From Sphingosinicella sp. LHD-64 (GTDB lineage: Bacteria > Pseudomonadota > Alphaproteobacteria > Sphingomonadales > Sphingomonadaceae), in assembly GCF_031157375.1 (NCBI RefSeq), contig NZ_JAVIFV010000001.1:682001-746000 (forward strand): a stretch of DNA of 64,000 nt. The letters run 5' to 3'. Below, one piece after another: positions 36,874 through 45,772 of the stretch. The notes below the pieces were generated by a model. The model had not been told where the DNA came from, made no database searches, and saw only the letters and a list, made by a program, of their open reading frames with translations. The position numbers and the translations under genes are program-made. How positions within the stretch are numbered: position 1 is the first letter of the stretch; the number at the start of each line of letters is the position of its first letter.

Positions 36874-38792
36874 AATGGCTGAAAGGCCCCCCGGCCACCG
36901 AGGCCAGCATGGCGACGAGCTTCACCCGCCGCGCCATGCTGGTCGGCGTCGTCCAGGCGGGCCTCGCCGCGGTGCTTGCCGGGCGGATGGGCTATATCGC
37001 GATCGCCCAGAACCAGCGCTACTCCGACCTCGCCGAATCGAACCGCATCCAGGAGCGGCTGATCCCGCCGCGGCGCGGCTGGATCGTCGACCGGCACGGC
37101 CAGCCCATGGCCTCGAACCGTTCGGATTTCCGTGTCGATCTGATTCCCGACCAGCTCGAGGACCCGGAGCGGGTGATCGCCCAGCTGACCCGCATCCTCG
37201 GCCTCGCGCCCGAGGCGGTCGCCAAGATCCGCGAGGACCTGGAGGCCGCCCAGGGCTTCCAGCCGGTGCCGGTGGCCGAGCATCTCTCCTTCGAGAAGTT
37301 CGCCGAAGTCACGGTCCGCCTGCCCGAGTTGCCCGGGGTCGCGCCGCTGCGCGCCTTCGCCCGCTTCTATCCGGAGGGTGCGGCGGTCGGCCATCTGATC
37401 GGCTATGTCGGCACGCCCAACCGACAGGAATATGAGGGCGAGAATCGCAACCCGCTGCTCCTCGCCCCCGGCTTCAAGGTCGGCAAGGAAGGCCTCGAGC
37501 AGGTCATGGAATCGCGGCTGCGCGGTCATCCCGGAGCGGCGCGGATCGAGGTGACGGCGCGCGGACGCCTGGTGCGCGAGCTCCGTACCCGCCCCGACGT
37601 CTCCGGCCCGCCGCTCCGGACCACCATCGATGCGGGCCTGCAAAGCTATGCCGCGCGCCGGCTGGGCGAGGAATCGGGCGCCTGCGTGGTCCTCGACTGC
37701 AGCAGCGGCGACATCCTGTGCATGGCCTCGATGCCGGCCTACGATCCCAACAGCTTCTCCGACGGCATCAGCCATTCCGAATGGAACATGATGTCGCAGG
37801 ACGAGCGCCATCCGCTGATCAACAAGACGCTGAACGCGCTCTATCCGCCGGGCTCGACCTTCAAGCCGGCGGTGGCGATGGCGGTGATGGAAGCCGGCGT
37901 CGACCCCGAGGAGACGGTGAGCTGCGGCGGCGGCTATTACTTCGGCGGACGCCGTTTCGGCTGCCTCGGCGTGCACGGGCCGATGAACCTGCACCGCGCG
38001 ATCGCCAAGAGCTGCAACACCTATTTCTACACGATGGGCCGGCGGATCGGGATCGAGCGTTTCTCGGCCATGGCGAAACGGCTCGGGCTCGGCCAGCGCT
38101 TCGGCGAGCTGCCGGTCGTCTCGCAAAGCTATGGCACCATGCCCGATCCGGAGTGGAAGCGGCGGCGACACAATCAGGACTGGAGCCAGTCCGATACGCT
38201 CAACGCCTCGATCGGCCAGGGCTATGTGATCCTCAACCCGCTCCAGCTTGCGGTGATGGCCGCGCGGGTCGCCTCCGGGCTTGATCTGCAACCCCGTCTC
38301 CTTCAGGGGCGCCATCCGGCCCCCGGCGCCCTGCCCTTCAATGCGGCGAGCTTCGCCGCCGTCCGCTCCGGGATGGACGAGGTCGTCAACGGCAACGGCA
38401 CCGCCGGGCGGAGCCGCCTGCCCTTCCCCGACATCCGCATGGCCGGCAAGACCGGCACGGCGCAGGTGCGCAACATCGTCGACGCCAATCGCGGCCGCGC
38501 CGGCACGCCCTGGCGTTATCGTGACCACGGCCTGTTCGTCTTCTTCGCGCCAGTCGACCGGCCGCTTTATGCCGGCGCGGTCGTCATCGAACACGGCCTC
38601 GGCGGCGCCCGCGCCGCGGCGCCGGTCGCCAGCGACGTGCTCACCTATCTGTTCGACAAGGACAAGGCGATGCAGCGCCTGACCGCGCTCGAGCAGGGCT
38701 GGGGCGGCGCCATCGGCGAGCGCATGGCCCGCCGCGCCGCAGCCTGGACCGCCAGTGGCGGCCCGCCGCCCGCCGCCGACGGGACGACCTGA
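36870..38792 (+). CDS. mrdA: penicillin-binding protein 2, elongation-specific transpeptidase
   Basis: PBP2 cross-links new peptidoglycan during cell elongation together with RodA. The 640-residue protein has an N-terminal TM (about residues 20-38), a dimerisation domain, and a transpeptidase domain with the three motifs GSTFK (catalytic Ser329, Lys332), SCN (AKSCNTYFYTMG) and KTGTAQ. The ATG at 36870 overlaps mreD. Its TGA overlaps the rodA ATG as TGATG. The C-terminal tail is Ala/Pro-rich. Confidence 0.97.
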   Translation: MKWLKGPPATEASMATSFTRRAMLVGVVQAGLAAVLAGRMGYIAIAQNQRYSDLAESNRIQERLIPPRRGWIVDRHGQPMASNRSDFRVDLIPDQLEDPERVIAQLTRILGLAPEAVAKIREDLEAAQGFQPVPVAEHLSFEKFAEVTVRLPELPGVAPLRAFARFYPEGAAVGHLIGYVGTPNRQEYEGENRNPLLLAPGFKVGKEGLEQVMESRLRGHPGAARIEVTARGRLVRELRTRPDVSGPPLRTTIDAGLQSYAARRLGEESGACVVLDCSSGDILCMASMPAYDPNSFSDGISHSEWNMMSQDERHPLINKTLNALYPPGSTFKPAVAMAVMEAGVDPEETVSCGGGYYFGGRRFGCLGVHGPMNLHRAIAKSCNTYFYTMGRRIGIERFSAMAKRLGLGQRFGELPVVSQSYGTMPDPEWKRRRHNQDWSQSDTLNASIGQGYVILNPLQLAVMAARVASGLDLQPRLLQGRHPAPGALPFNAASFAAVRSGMDEVVNGNGTAGRSRLPFPDIRMAGKTGTAQVRNIVDANRGRAGTPWRYRDHGLFVFFAPVDRPLYAGAVVIEHGLGGARAAAPVASDVLTYLFDKDKAMQRLTALEQGWGGAIGERMARRAAAWTASGGPPPAADGTT

Positions 38793-39913
38793 TGGCGATC
38801 TCGCTGGTGCCGCGCCAGGTTGCGGAGTTGCCCTGGCGCCTGTTGTGGGTGGTGATCGCGCTCGGCGCCGCGGGCGTCGTCGCGCTCTATTCCGCGGCGG
38901 GCGGCTCGATGACACCCTGGGCGATCAACCATGTCGCCCGTCTCGTCCTGTTCTTCGGTCTCGCCATCGGCCTCTCCTATATACGGCCGCAGACGTTCCA
39001 GGACTTCGTCTGGCTCGGCTATGGCGGCGGCATCCTGCTGCTCATTCTCACGCTCGCGCTCGGCGTGATCGGCGGCGGCGCGCGCTCCTGGCTCGAGCTG
39101 GGCTTCCTGCGCATCCAGCCGTCCGAGTTGATGAAACCGATCCTGGTGCTCGTCCTTGCCCGCTTCTATTCGATGGTGCCGCCGCGCGAGATCCGGCGCT
39201 GGTCGGCGATCTGGCCCACAGGCGTGTTCCTCGCCCTGCCGATCCTGCTCATCCTGCTCCAGCCTGACCTCGGCACCGCGGCGCTCATCGTCCTCACCAC
39301 GATCGCGATGATGTTCCTGGCCGGCCTGCCGCTCTCCCTCTTCATCGGCGGCGCGCTGGCGGTCGCGGCGGCGATCCCGATCGCTTTCTCCTTCCTGCTG
39401 CCGCATCAGCAGCAGCGCGTGCTGATCTTCCTCAATCCGGAGCAGGACCCGCTGGGCGCCGGCTACCACATCCAGCAGTCGCAGATCGCGATCGGCTCGG
39501 GCGGCCTGTTCGGCAAGGGCTTCCTCAACGGCTCCCAGAGCCACCTCCAATATCTCCCCGCACAGCACACCGACTTCATCTTCGCCGCGATCGCGGAGGA
39601 ATGGGGCCTGGCCGGCGGCGTCGTGCTGATCTTCCTGTTTTACCTGCTGTTGCGCTGGGGCATGGGGGTGGCGAGCGAGGCGCGCGGCCGCTTCGAGCGC
39701 CTGGCCGCCGCGGGCCTCACGATGACGATCTTCTTCTACATCGCGATCAATCTGATGATGGTGATGGGCCTGGCGCCGGTCGTCGGCATCCCCCTTCCCC
39801 TCGTCTCCTATGGCGGATCGGCGATGCTGACGGTGATGATCTGCCTTGGGATCCTGATGGCGATCGACCGCCAGACCCGCCGCGATCCGCGCCGCGGCAC
39901 GCCGCCTTTCTAA
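38792..39913 (+). CDS. rodA: rod shape-determining SEDS glycosyltransferase RodA
   Basis: RodA is the SEDS-family peptidoglycan polymerase that works with PBP2. The 373-residue protein has about ten membrane helices and the conserved signatures LGIG/LGVIGGGARSWLELG, QPSELMKP, QPDLGTA and FIFAAIAEEWGL, with VSYGGSAMLTVMICLG near the end. It is the last gene of the operon; an inverted repeat GGCCCC/GGGGCC at 39947-39965 follows and may help termination. Confidence 0.97.
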   Translation: MAISLVPRQVAELPWRLLWVVIALGAAGVVALYSAAGGSMTPWAINHVARLVLFFGLAIGLSYIRPQTFQDFVWLGYGGGILLLILTLALGVIGGGARSWLELGFLRIQPSELMKPILVLVLARFYSMVPPREIRRWSAIWPTGVFLALPILLILLQPDLGTAALIVLTTIAMMFLAGLPLSLFIGGALAVAAAIPIAFSFLLPHQQQRVLIFLNPEQDPLGAGYHIQQSQIAIGSGGLFGKGFLNGSQSHLQYLPAQHTDFIFAAIAEEWGLAGGVVLIFLFYLLLRWGMGVASEARGRFERLAAAGLTMTIFFYIAINLMMVMGLAPVVGIPLPLVSYGGSAMLTVMICLGILMAIDRQTRRDPRRGTPPF

Positions 39914-39997
39914 GACGGTTGCAATCGCGCGCCGCCGCCACTAAATGGCCCCTTCCCGCGGGGCCGCCATGCTGCCACCGCGCGCCGAAATGGTGAC

Positions 39998-40073
<76 letters not shown>

Positions 40074-40229
40074 TATTTTCAATCGCTCACCAAATGCTGT
40101 TGCTATGAGCTTTCGGGCTCGCGATGGCCACGTGATCACCGGATAATCACCAAGAATTGGTCTGTTCGCTCAGTTCGCCCACTTCCAGTCGATCTTTCCA
40201 ATCCTCGCGAAGCACATTACGCCCCGCGC

Positions 40230-41882
40230 ATGACCCAAAGACGCACCGGCGGCCGCATCCTGATCGACAATCTGCTGGCACAGGGATGCGATCGCATCTT
40301 CACCGTCCCCGGCGAGAGCTTCCTCGCCGCGCTGGACGCGCTTCACGACACGCCTGAGATCGACCTCGTCGTCTGCCGGCAGGAGGGCGGCGTCGCCTAT
40401 ATGGCCGAGGCGGACGGGAAGATGACCAGGCGGCCCGGCGTCGCCTTCGTGACGCGCGGCCCGGGGGCGACCAACGCGTCGGTCGGCGTCCATGTTGCCT
40501 TCCAGGATTCGACGCCGATGATCCTGCTGATCGGCGACGTCGCGCGCGGCGACCGCGACCGCGAAGGCTTCCAGGAGGTCGATTTCGGCGCGATGTTCGC
40601 GCCGCTCGCCAAATGGGTCGGGCGGATCGAGGATGCGCGGCGGATTCCGGAATATGTCTCGCGCGCCTATGCGACGGCGTGTGGAGGGCGGCCGGGGCCG
40701 GTGGTGCTGATCCTGCCCGAGGACATGCTGAGGGACGAGGTCGAGACCGGGGACCGACCGAAGAACGCCTGCTTCGCCCAGGCCGCCGACCCGCTCGCGG
40801 TCGGCGCGATGATGGACCTCTTGAAGGGCGCCGCATCGCCGGTCGCGATCGTCGGCGGCGTCGGCTGGTGCAAGGGCACGGCGCATCACTTCACCGAGTT
40901 CGCCGAGCGGATCGGCCTGCCCGTCGCGGTCGCCTTCCGCCGCCAGGATTCGGTACCGAACGACAGCCCGGTCTATGCCGGCAATCTCGGCTACGGGCCG
41001 AACCCGAAGCTGGTCGAGCGGATCCGGGATGCGGACCTCGTGATCGCCGTCGGCGCCCGGCTCGGCGAGGCGACCACCGACGGCTATACGTTGATCACGC
41101 CCGATCATCCCGGCCAGACGCTCGTCCACGTCCATCCCGACCCGGAGGAGCTCGGCCGGGTCTACCGGACCGATCTGCCGATCTGCGCCGACATGTTCGA
41201 GTTCGCCGAGCTCTGCGCCGACTGGGAGGACGAGGTCATCCATTTCGATGCGGGCGCCGAGGCCCATGCCGAGTGGGAGGCCTGGACGACGCCCAAGCCG
41301 CGCGAAGGCGTCGTGCTCGATCTCGGCCAGTGCGTCGCCGCAATGCGCGCAAAACTCCCGGCCGACACGATCGTGTGCAACGGTGCGGGAAATTTCTCGG
41401 GCTGGTGGCACCGCTTCTGGCGCTACGGCCCCTGCCCCAGCCAGCTCGCGCCAACCAACGGCTCGATGGGCTATGGCCCGCCCGCCGCGGTCGCTGCGGC
41501 GTTGCGCTTTCCCGAACGGACGGTGGTCGCGGTCGCCGGCGACGGCGATTTCCTGATGAACGGTCAGGAGCTGGCGACCGCCGTCTCCCGCGGCGTCGAT
41601 CTTCTTTTGATCGTGGTCGACAACGGCGCCTACGGCACGATCCGCATGCACCAGGAGCGCGACTATCCGGCACGCGTCTCCGGCACCAATCTCGTCAACC
41701 CGGACTTCGCCGCCCTCGCCCGTGCCTATGGCGGCTGGGCCGAGACCGTCACCGTCACTGCGGAATTCGCGCCGGCGCTGGAGCGGGCGATGGCCGAAAA
41801 AGGCGTCCGCCTCCTCCATCTCAAGACCGACGTCGAGCAGATCACCAGCACGACGACGATCGCCAGGCTGCGCGGCCGCTAG
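40230..41882 (+). CDS. thiamine-diphosphate-dependent enzyme, acetolactate synthase-like
   Basis: A 550-residue enzyme with three ThDP modules: the N-terminal PYR domain (VPGESFLAALDAL, then RQEGGVAYMAEADGK with the activating Glu), the central domain, and the C-terminal PP domain with the ThDP/Mg motif GDGDFLMNGQELATA (Gly437-Asp438, Asn444) ending in VVDNGAYG. It resembles IlvB-family proteins that are not true acetolactate synthases; no regulatory ilvN is present. A carboligase or 2-oxoacid decarboxylase role is possible. It is convergent with the ankyrin gene, the two stops sharing a CTAG. Confidence 0.88.
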   Translation: MTQRRTGGRILIDNLLAQGCDRIFTVPGESFLAALDALHDTPEIDLVVCRQEGGVAYMAEADGKMTRRPGVAFVTRGPGATNASVGVHVAFQDSTPMILLIGDVARGDRDREGFQEVDFGAMFAPLAKWVGRIEDARRIPEYVSRAYATACGGRPGPVVLILPEDMLRDEVETGDRPKNACFAQAADPLAVGAMMDLLKGAASPVAIVGGVGWCKGTAHHFTEFAERIGLPVAVAFRRQDSVPNDSPVYAGNLGYGPNPKLVERIRDADLVIAVGARLGEATTDGYTLITPDHPGQTLVHVHPDPEELGRVYRTDLPICADMFEFAELCADWEDEVIHFDAGAEAHAEWEAWTTPKPREGVVLDLGQCVAAMRAKLPADTIVCNGAGNFSGWWHRFWRYGPCPSQLAPTNGSMGYGPPAAVAAALRFPERTVVAVAGDGDFLMNGQELATAVSRGVDLLLIVVDNGAYGTIRMHQERDYPARVSGTNLVNPDFAALARAYGGWAETVTVTAEFAPALERAMAEKGVRLLHLKTDVEQITSTTTIARLRGR

Positions 41883-42583
41883 CCGCGCGCCAGCTGATCT
41901 GCGATGGCGCGATAGGCCGGGTCCTTCTTGCGCCGCAGGATGTCGGCCGCTGTCCGCCCCTGCGCATCGGCAATGTCGCCGCGCGCGCCGTGGCGGACGA
42001 ACATCGCGAAGTGCCCGGGCGCGCTGCCCTTCTTGAGCATCATATGAAGCGCCGTGACGCCCTTGGCGTTGCGGAAGTTCGGATCGGCGCCACCGATCAG
42101 CAGCTCCTCGGCGGCATCGAACCGGCTCCACGCCACCGCGCCCATCAGCGGCGTCTCGCCGATCGCGGCGCCCTCCTCGATATCGGCGCCGCGGGCGAGC
42201 AGCAGCCGGATCGCCTCCCGGTCATGGTTCCAGGCGGCGGCGAACAGGCAGAAATTGGGATTGGCCCCGAGGTCGAGCAGATGCGCGGCGAGCGCCAGGT
42301 TCCGCCCGCGGCTGATCGCGAACCAGAGCGGCGTCGCCTGCCACTCGCCCTCCAGGAACGCCGGCGCATTCAGCCCGAGCCCGCGTTCGAGCAGCAGGTC
42401 GGCGGTACGGATGCTGTCCGCCGCATCACGCCCGTCGATCGGCGACCCGCAACAATGGTGCAGCCAGTTGCGGCCGCGCTCGTCGATGACGGCGATCAGA
42501 TCCGGCCGCGCATCGAGTCCCTCGCCGATCTCCCGCCAACGAAAGGCGCGCACGCTCTCCTGCAAGCTCGTCTTGGACACCAT
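41879..42583 (-). CDS. ankyrin-repeat protein
   Basis: A 234-residue protein built of about six ankyrin repeats (GETPLMGAVAWSRFDAAEEL, GVTALHMMLKKG, GRTAADILRRKKDP). These mediate protein contacts. There is no signal peptide or membrane segment, so it should be cytosolic. The ATG at 42583 gives MVSKTSLQESVRAF. Its partner is unknown. Its stop overlaps the stop of the convergent ThDP gene. Confidence 0.87.
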   Translation of the reverse strand: MVSKTSLQESVRAFRWREIGEGLDARPDLIAVIDERGRNWLHHCCGSPIDGRDAADSIRTADLLLERGLGLNAPAFLEGEWQATPLWFAISRGRNLALAAHLLDLGANPNFCLFAAAWNHDREAIRLLLARGADIEEGAAIGETPLMGAVAWSRFDAAEELLIGGADPNFRNAKGVTALHMMLKKGSAPGHFAMFVRHGARGDIADAQGRTAADILRRKKDPAYRAIADQLARG

Positions 42584-42622
42584 GCGCCCTTCATAGCGCA
42601 GGTGAGCGGCCGTCCAAAGCAA

Positions 42623-42647
42623 AGGCCGCCCCAGGACGAGGCGGCCT
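42623..42647 (-). terminator. terminator after the CsbD gene
   Basis: Stem AGGCCGCC (42623-42630) with GGCGGCCT (42640-42647), loop of 9 nt. On the minus strand it is followed by TTTGCTTTGG. It lies 22 nt past the CsbD stop. Confidence 0.7.
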
Positions 42648-42668
42648 CCCTCTCGCATGTCGCGTGCG

Positions 42669-42839
42669 TCAGATGTCGTCGCCGAGGGCGCCCTTCACCT
42701 TGCCGATGAACTGCTGACCCTTGCCCTTGGCTTCCTGGGCCGCGCCCTCGTCGCGGGTTTCGGGGTGCTTGCTCTGCTGCTTGAGCTTGCCGGCGGCTTC
42801 GTTGAGATTGCCTTTGATCTTGTCGGTCAGTTCGCCCAT
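42669..42839 (-). CDS. CsbD family stress protein
   Basis: A 56-residue hydrophilic helical protein: MGELTDKIKGNLNEAAGKLK..., with the repeated K-G-xx-NEAAGK and GKGQQFIGKVKGALGDDI pattern of CsbD-like proteins. These are abundant under general stress; the mechanism is unknown. AGGAG lies 8 nt ahead of the ATG at 42839. It sits near pcm and two other very hydrophilic small genes, all on the minus strand, which suggests a shared stress regulon. Confidence 0.9.
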   Translation of the reverse strand: MGELTDKIKGNLNEAAGKLKQQSKHPETRDEGAAQEAKGKGQQFIGKVKGALGDDI

Positions 42840-42929
42840 CGGACGGCTCCTGCTGGTTTGGCCCGGCGCCACCGTGACGCCGCCTAAGCCATTGAAGTCA
42901 GAACGAAGCTGGTGGCGCAGCGGTTCCGC

Positions 42930-43580
42930 TCACTTCCCTGTCCAGCCGGCCGCGCCGATCAGCGGGACGAACCGCACGGGGCAGAGCGACTCCCGCTCGA
43001 ATGCGTCGGTGTCGACGCGCGTCACCCGCACCAGGTCCTGAATTTCGTGCGTGCCGCCGATCGGCATGACCAGCTGGCCCCCGACACGCAACTGATCGAG
43101 CAGCACCTGCGGCACATGGCTGCCGCTGGCGGCGGCAAGGATCGCGTCGAACGGCGCTTCGTCCGGCCATCCGGCCGAGCCGTCGCCATGGACGATCTCG
43201 ACATTGCCGTAGCCCAGCCGCCGCATCCGCGCCGCCGCCAGCTCGGCCAACTCCGCGTGTCGCTCGATCGCGACGACGCGAGAGGCGATCCGGCCCAGGA
43301 TCGCCGCCGCATAACCCGAGCCGGCGCCGATCTCGAGGACCGTGGCGCCGGGCGCGACGCCGGCCGCCTCGACCATCAGGGCCACGATATAGGGCTGGGA
43401 GATCGTCTGGCCCGCTTCGATTGGCAGCGGCCCATCCTCATAGGTCCGCGCCAACTGCGCGGGGGGCACGAATGCCTCGCGCGCGACCTCGCCCATCGCT
43501 GCCAGCACATGGGGATCGGCAATGCCGCGCGCGACGATCTGCCGCTCGACCATCGCCGCGCGGGCCGCCGCGAAGTCCAT
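42930..43580 (-). CDS. pcm: protein-L-isoaspartate O-methyltransferase
   Basis: Pcm repairs isoaspartyl residues in damaged proteins using S-adenosylmethionine. The 216-residue protein has AYEDGPLPIEAGQTISQPYIVALM-like (here starting RTYEDGP), the SAM motif VLEIGAGSGYAAAIL, VVAIERHAEL and GGQLVMPIGG, all typical. The ATG at 43580 gives MDFAAARAAMVERQ. It is a stationary-phase/stress gene in other bacteria; the nearby CsbD and hydrophilic proteins fit this context. Confidence 0.95.
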   Translation of the reverse strand: MDFAAARAAMVERQIVARGIADPHVLAAMGEVAREAFVPPAQLARTYEDGPLPIEAGQTISQPYIVALMVEAAGVAPGATVLEIGAGSGYAAAILGRIASRVVAIERHAELAELAAARMRRLGYGNVEIVHGDGSAGWPDEAPFDAILAAASGSHVPQVLLDQLRVGGQLVMPIGGTHEIQDLVRVTRVDTDAFERESLCPVRFVPLIGAAGWTGK

Positions 43581-43600
43581 GCGCAGGTCCTAAACGTGGA

Positions 43601-43628
43601 GACCGCGACCGCATTCACGGTCGCGGTC
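43601..43628 (-). terminator. possible terminator after the hydrophilic repeat protein gene
   Basis: An 11-bp perfect stem, GACCGCGACCG (43601-43611) and CGGTCGCGGTC (43618-43628), with a 6-nt loop. It sits between the stop at 43645 and pcm. The T-tract on the minus strand is weak. Confidence 0.5.
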
Positions 43629-43644
43629 CTTTGCAAGCGGATGG

Positions 43645-44028
43645 CTACTGGCCCTTTTCCCCATAGCCGCCCTTGTCGGAATAGTTCTGGTCGCTGCCCT
43701 GTCCCTTGTCCGGCCAGCCGCCCTTTTCCGGGTAACCGCCTTTCTCGGGAAGGTCGCCCCCCTGGTCGTCATAGCCGGGCTTCTGCGGATAGCCCTCGTC
43801 CGATGCGTCCTTGCCGCCGCCGGAATCGCCCTTGTCGGGATAGCCGCCCTTTTCGCCATATCCCTGGTCGCCACCCTTGTCGGCCCAACCACCTTTGTCC
43901 GGATAGCCGCCTTTGTCGGCGGAGCCGCCCTTCTCCAAGCCCTGGTCGCCTCCCTTTTCAGAGCCGCCCTGATCGGCGCCGGGCTTGTCCTGCCATCCAC
44001 TCTTCTGCAGATTCTTCTCGTCGCTCAT
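43645..44028 (-). CDS. Gly/Asp/Lys-rich repeat protein, hydrophilin-like
   Basis: A 127-residue low-complexity protein made of units such as GGYPDKGG, GGWADKGG, GGYPEKGG and GGSADKGG separated by acidic/basic linkers; there is no Cys and very few aliphatic residues. It is expected to be intrinsically disordered. The composition (very high Gly, plus Asp, Lys, Gln, Ser) meets the loose definition of hydrophilins, which protect against desiccation or osmotic stress; this is inference. GGAGG lies 7 nt before the ATG at 44028. Confidence 0.72.
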   Translation of the reverse strand: MSDEKNLQKSGWQDKPGADQGGSEKGGDQGLEKGGSADKGGYPDKGGWADKGGDQGYGEKGGYPDKGDSGGGKDASDEGYPQKPGYDDQGGDLPEKGGYPEKGGWPDKGQGSDQNYSDKGGYGEKGQ

Positions 44029-44153
44029 CCCCGATCCTCCACCTTGCGCGCAACGCGGCGTCGTGCCGGCGTCCAAACCCGCTAAACCGTCGAGACCACC
44101 GCCCGTTCCGGCACTCCAACGATCCTATCACCCGGAAGGGCGGCGAAGGAGTC

Positions 44154-44306
44154 CTAGCTTTGCTTGACCTGGCCCTTGTCGCCGGCGTGGGAGGCCTCGA
44201 CACTGTCTGTCTTGATATCCTTCTCGCCACCTTCGCCCTTGTCGTCGCCGAGCTCATGATGGATCGATTCGTCGGGCTTGGCGGGCTTGCGTTCGCGATC
44301 GGTCAC
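44154..44306 (-). CDS. small hydrophilic protein (50 aa), hypothetical
   Basis: A GTG-started frame (VTDRERKPAKPDESIHHELG ... GDKGQVKQS) with AGGAGAG about 6 nt upstream. It is almost free of hydrophobic residues and rich in Asp, Glu, Lys and Gly, like the neighbouring repeat protein. No named family is recognised. Good Shine-Dalgarno spacing and similar composition to the next gene support it as a real stress-type small gene. Confidence 0.6.
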   Translation of the reverse strand: MTDRERKPAKPDESIHHELGDDKGEGGEKDIKTDSVEASHAGDKGQVKQS

Positions 44307-44388
44307 CGTCGCTCTCCTGATTGTCGAGAGACAACCATGCTGGCCCGCACGCGTTCCATTAGATCAGGCCGGCAAGCCGTCGCACTGC

Positions 44389-45198
44389 CTAGATCAACCC
44401 CGCAAGCGGACTCGATGGATCGGCATAGCGGCGCTGGCCCATGCGGCCGGCGCGGTAGGCGAGCCGGCCCGATTCGACCGCGAGCCGCATCGCGCGGGCC
44501 ATCAGGATCGGATCCTTCGCTTCGGCAATGGCGGTGTTCATGAGCACGCCGTCGCAGCCCAGTTCCATGGCGACGCTCGCGTCCGAGGCGGTGCCGACGC
44601 CGGCATCGACCAGCACCGGCACGCCCGCGCCTTCGACGATCAGGCGGATCGTCACCCGGTTCTGGATGCCGAGGCCGGAGCCGATCGGCGCGCCCAGCGG
44701 CATGATCGCCACCGCGCCAGCCTCTTCCAGCTGCTTCGCGGCGATCGGATCGTCGACGCAATAGACCATCGGCTTGAATCCCTCCTTCACGAGGGTTTCC
44801 GTCGCCTTCAGCGTCTCGCGCATGTCGGGATAGAGCGTCTTCGCCTCGCCCAGCACCTCCAGCTTGACCAGGTCCCAACCACCCGCCTCGCGGGCCAGAC
44901 GCAACGTGCGGATCGCTTCCTCTGCGGTAAAGCAGCCGGCGGTATTGGGGAGGTAGGTATAGCGCTTCGGGTCTATGAAGTCGGTCAGCAGCGGCTGGCC
45001 GGGATCGGAGATGTTCACCCGGCGGACCGCGACCGTCACGATCTCGGCGCCGGCCGCCTCGACCGCCGCGGCGTTCTGCGCGAAGTCCTTGTACTTGCCG
45101 GTGCCGACGATCAGTCGCGAACCGAAAGAATGACCGGCGACCGTCCAGCGGTCGTCCGCGCCGGTCAGGGGTGCCGCAAATCGGCCTTCTGCATTCAC
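44389..45198 (-). CDS. thiG: thiazole synthase
   Basis: ThiG forms the thiazole phosphate moiety of thiamine from deoxyxylulose phosphate, ThiS-thiocarboxylate and dehydroglycine. The 269-residue TIM barrel has [13 protein letters not shown], the Schiff-base lysine region [38 protein letters not shown] and [11 protein letters not shown]. The GTG at 45198 is chosen; in-frame ATGs at 45267 and 45276 would add an unmatched 23-26 residue extension. ThiS lies further upstream on the same strand but a plus-strand gene separates them. Confidence 0.94.
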   Translation of the reverse strand: MNAEGRFAAPLTGADDRWTVAGHSFGSRLIVGTGKYKDFAQNAAAVEAAGAEIVTVAVRRVNISDPGQPLLTDFIDPKRYTYLPNTAGCFTAEEAIRTLRLAREAGGWDLVKLEVLGEAKTLYPDMRETLKATETLVKEGFKPMVYCVDDPIAAKQLEEAGAVAIMPLGAPIGSGLGIQNRVTIRLIVEGAGVPVLVDAGVGTASDASVAMELGCDGVLMNTAIAEAKDPILMARAMRLAVESGRLAYRAGRMGQRRYADPSSPLAGLI

Positions 45199-45323
45199 GC
45201 TCTGGTGTCCGTTCCGTTGGTGGAGTTCTTTCGCGATATAGTCACGAACGGCGGTCGCGAAAGCCATGGCTTTCAAGAGCGCGCCTCAAATCGTAAGCTA
45301 TGGTCGATTCACGGAGGAAGCAT

Positions 45324-45764
45324 ATGCGGTTTGTCCGGCTCGCGATTCTGGCGCTGGCGGTCCTCTCCCTGCCCGCGACGGCGGCGACGCAGCAACGCGA
45401 CATCGTCGTGCGCGGCGACGCCGCGCGCGTGGAGATCGAGCGCATCCTGGATGCCGACAATCTCGATACCTCGCAGCTCAGCCCGCGCGACGTCGTCGAG
45501 ACCATGTCGGGGATCCCGCGCGGCGAGGCGCCGGAAGATTTCTGGGAGGCCTATCAGACCCATCTGCGCGCCTGGGAACGGCTTGCCACCGCGGTCGAGA
45601 CGGTCCAGCAGCAGCAAAGCGAATCGACGTTCGTGGAGGGTGCCGACGAGCTGGTCGTCGCCCAGCAGGGCATCGACCTCACCTTCGACGAGGTGGAGCG
45701 GGTTGCCCGGCGCTACGGCGCCCGGCTGCCGACGCCGCGCGGCAACATCCTGCCGACCGTCTGA
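45324..45764 (+). CDS. hypothetical secreted protein between thiG and thiS
   Basis: A 146-residue protein with a signal peptide (MRFVRLAILALAVLSLPATA) and a helical soluble part (ARVEIERILDADNLDTSQLS, WEAYQTHLRAWERLATAVE). No family is recognised. GGAGGAAGC precedes the ATG at 45324, so the start is well supported. It sits on the opposite strand between thiG and thiS, which is unusual for these normally adjacent genes. Confidence 0.78.
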   Translation: MRFVRLAILALAVLSLPATAATQQRDIVVRGDAARVEIERILDADNLDTSQLSPRDVVETMSGIPRGEAPEDFWEAYQTHLRAWERLATAVETVQQQQSESTFVEGADELVVAQQGIDLTFDEVERVARRYGARLPTPRGNILPTV

Positions 45765-45772
45765 GCCGAGGC

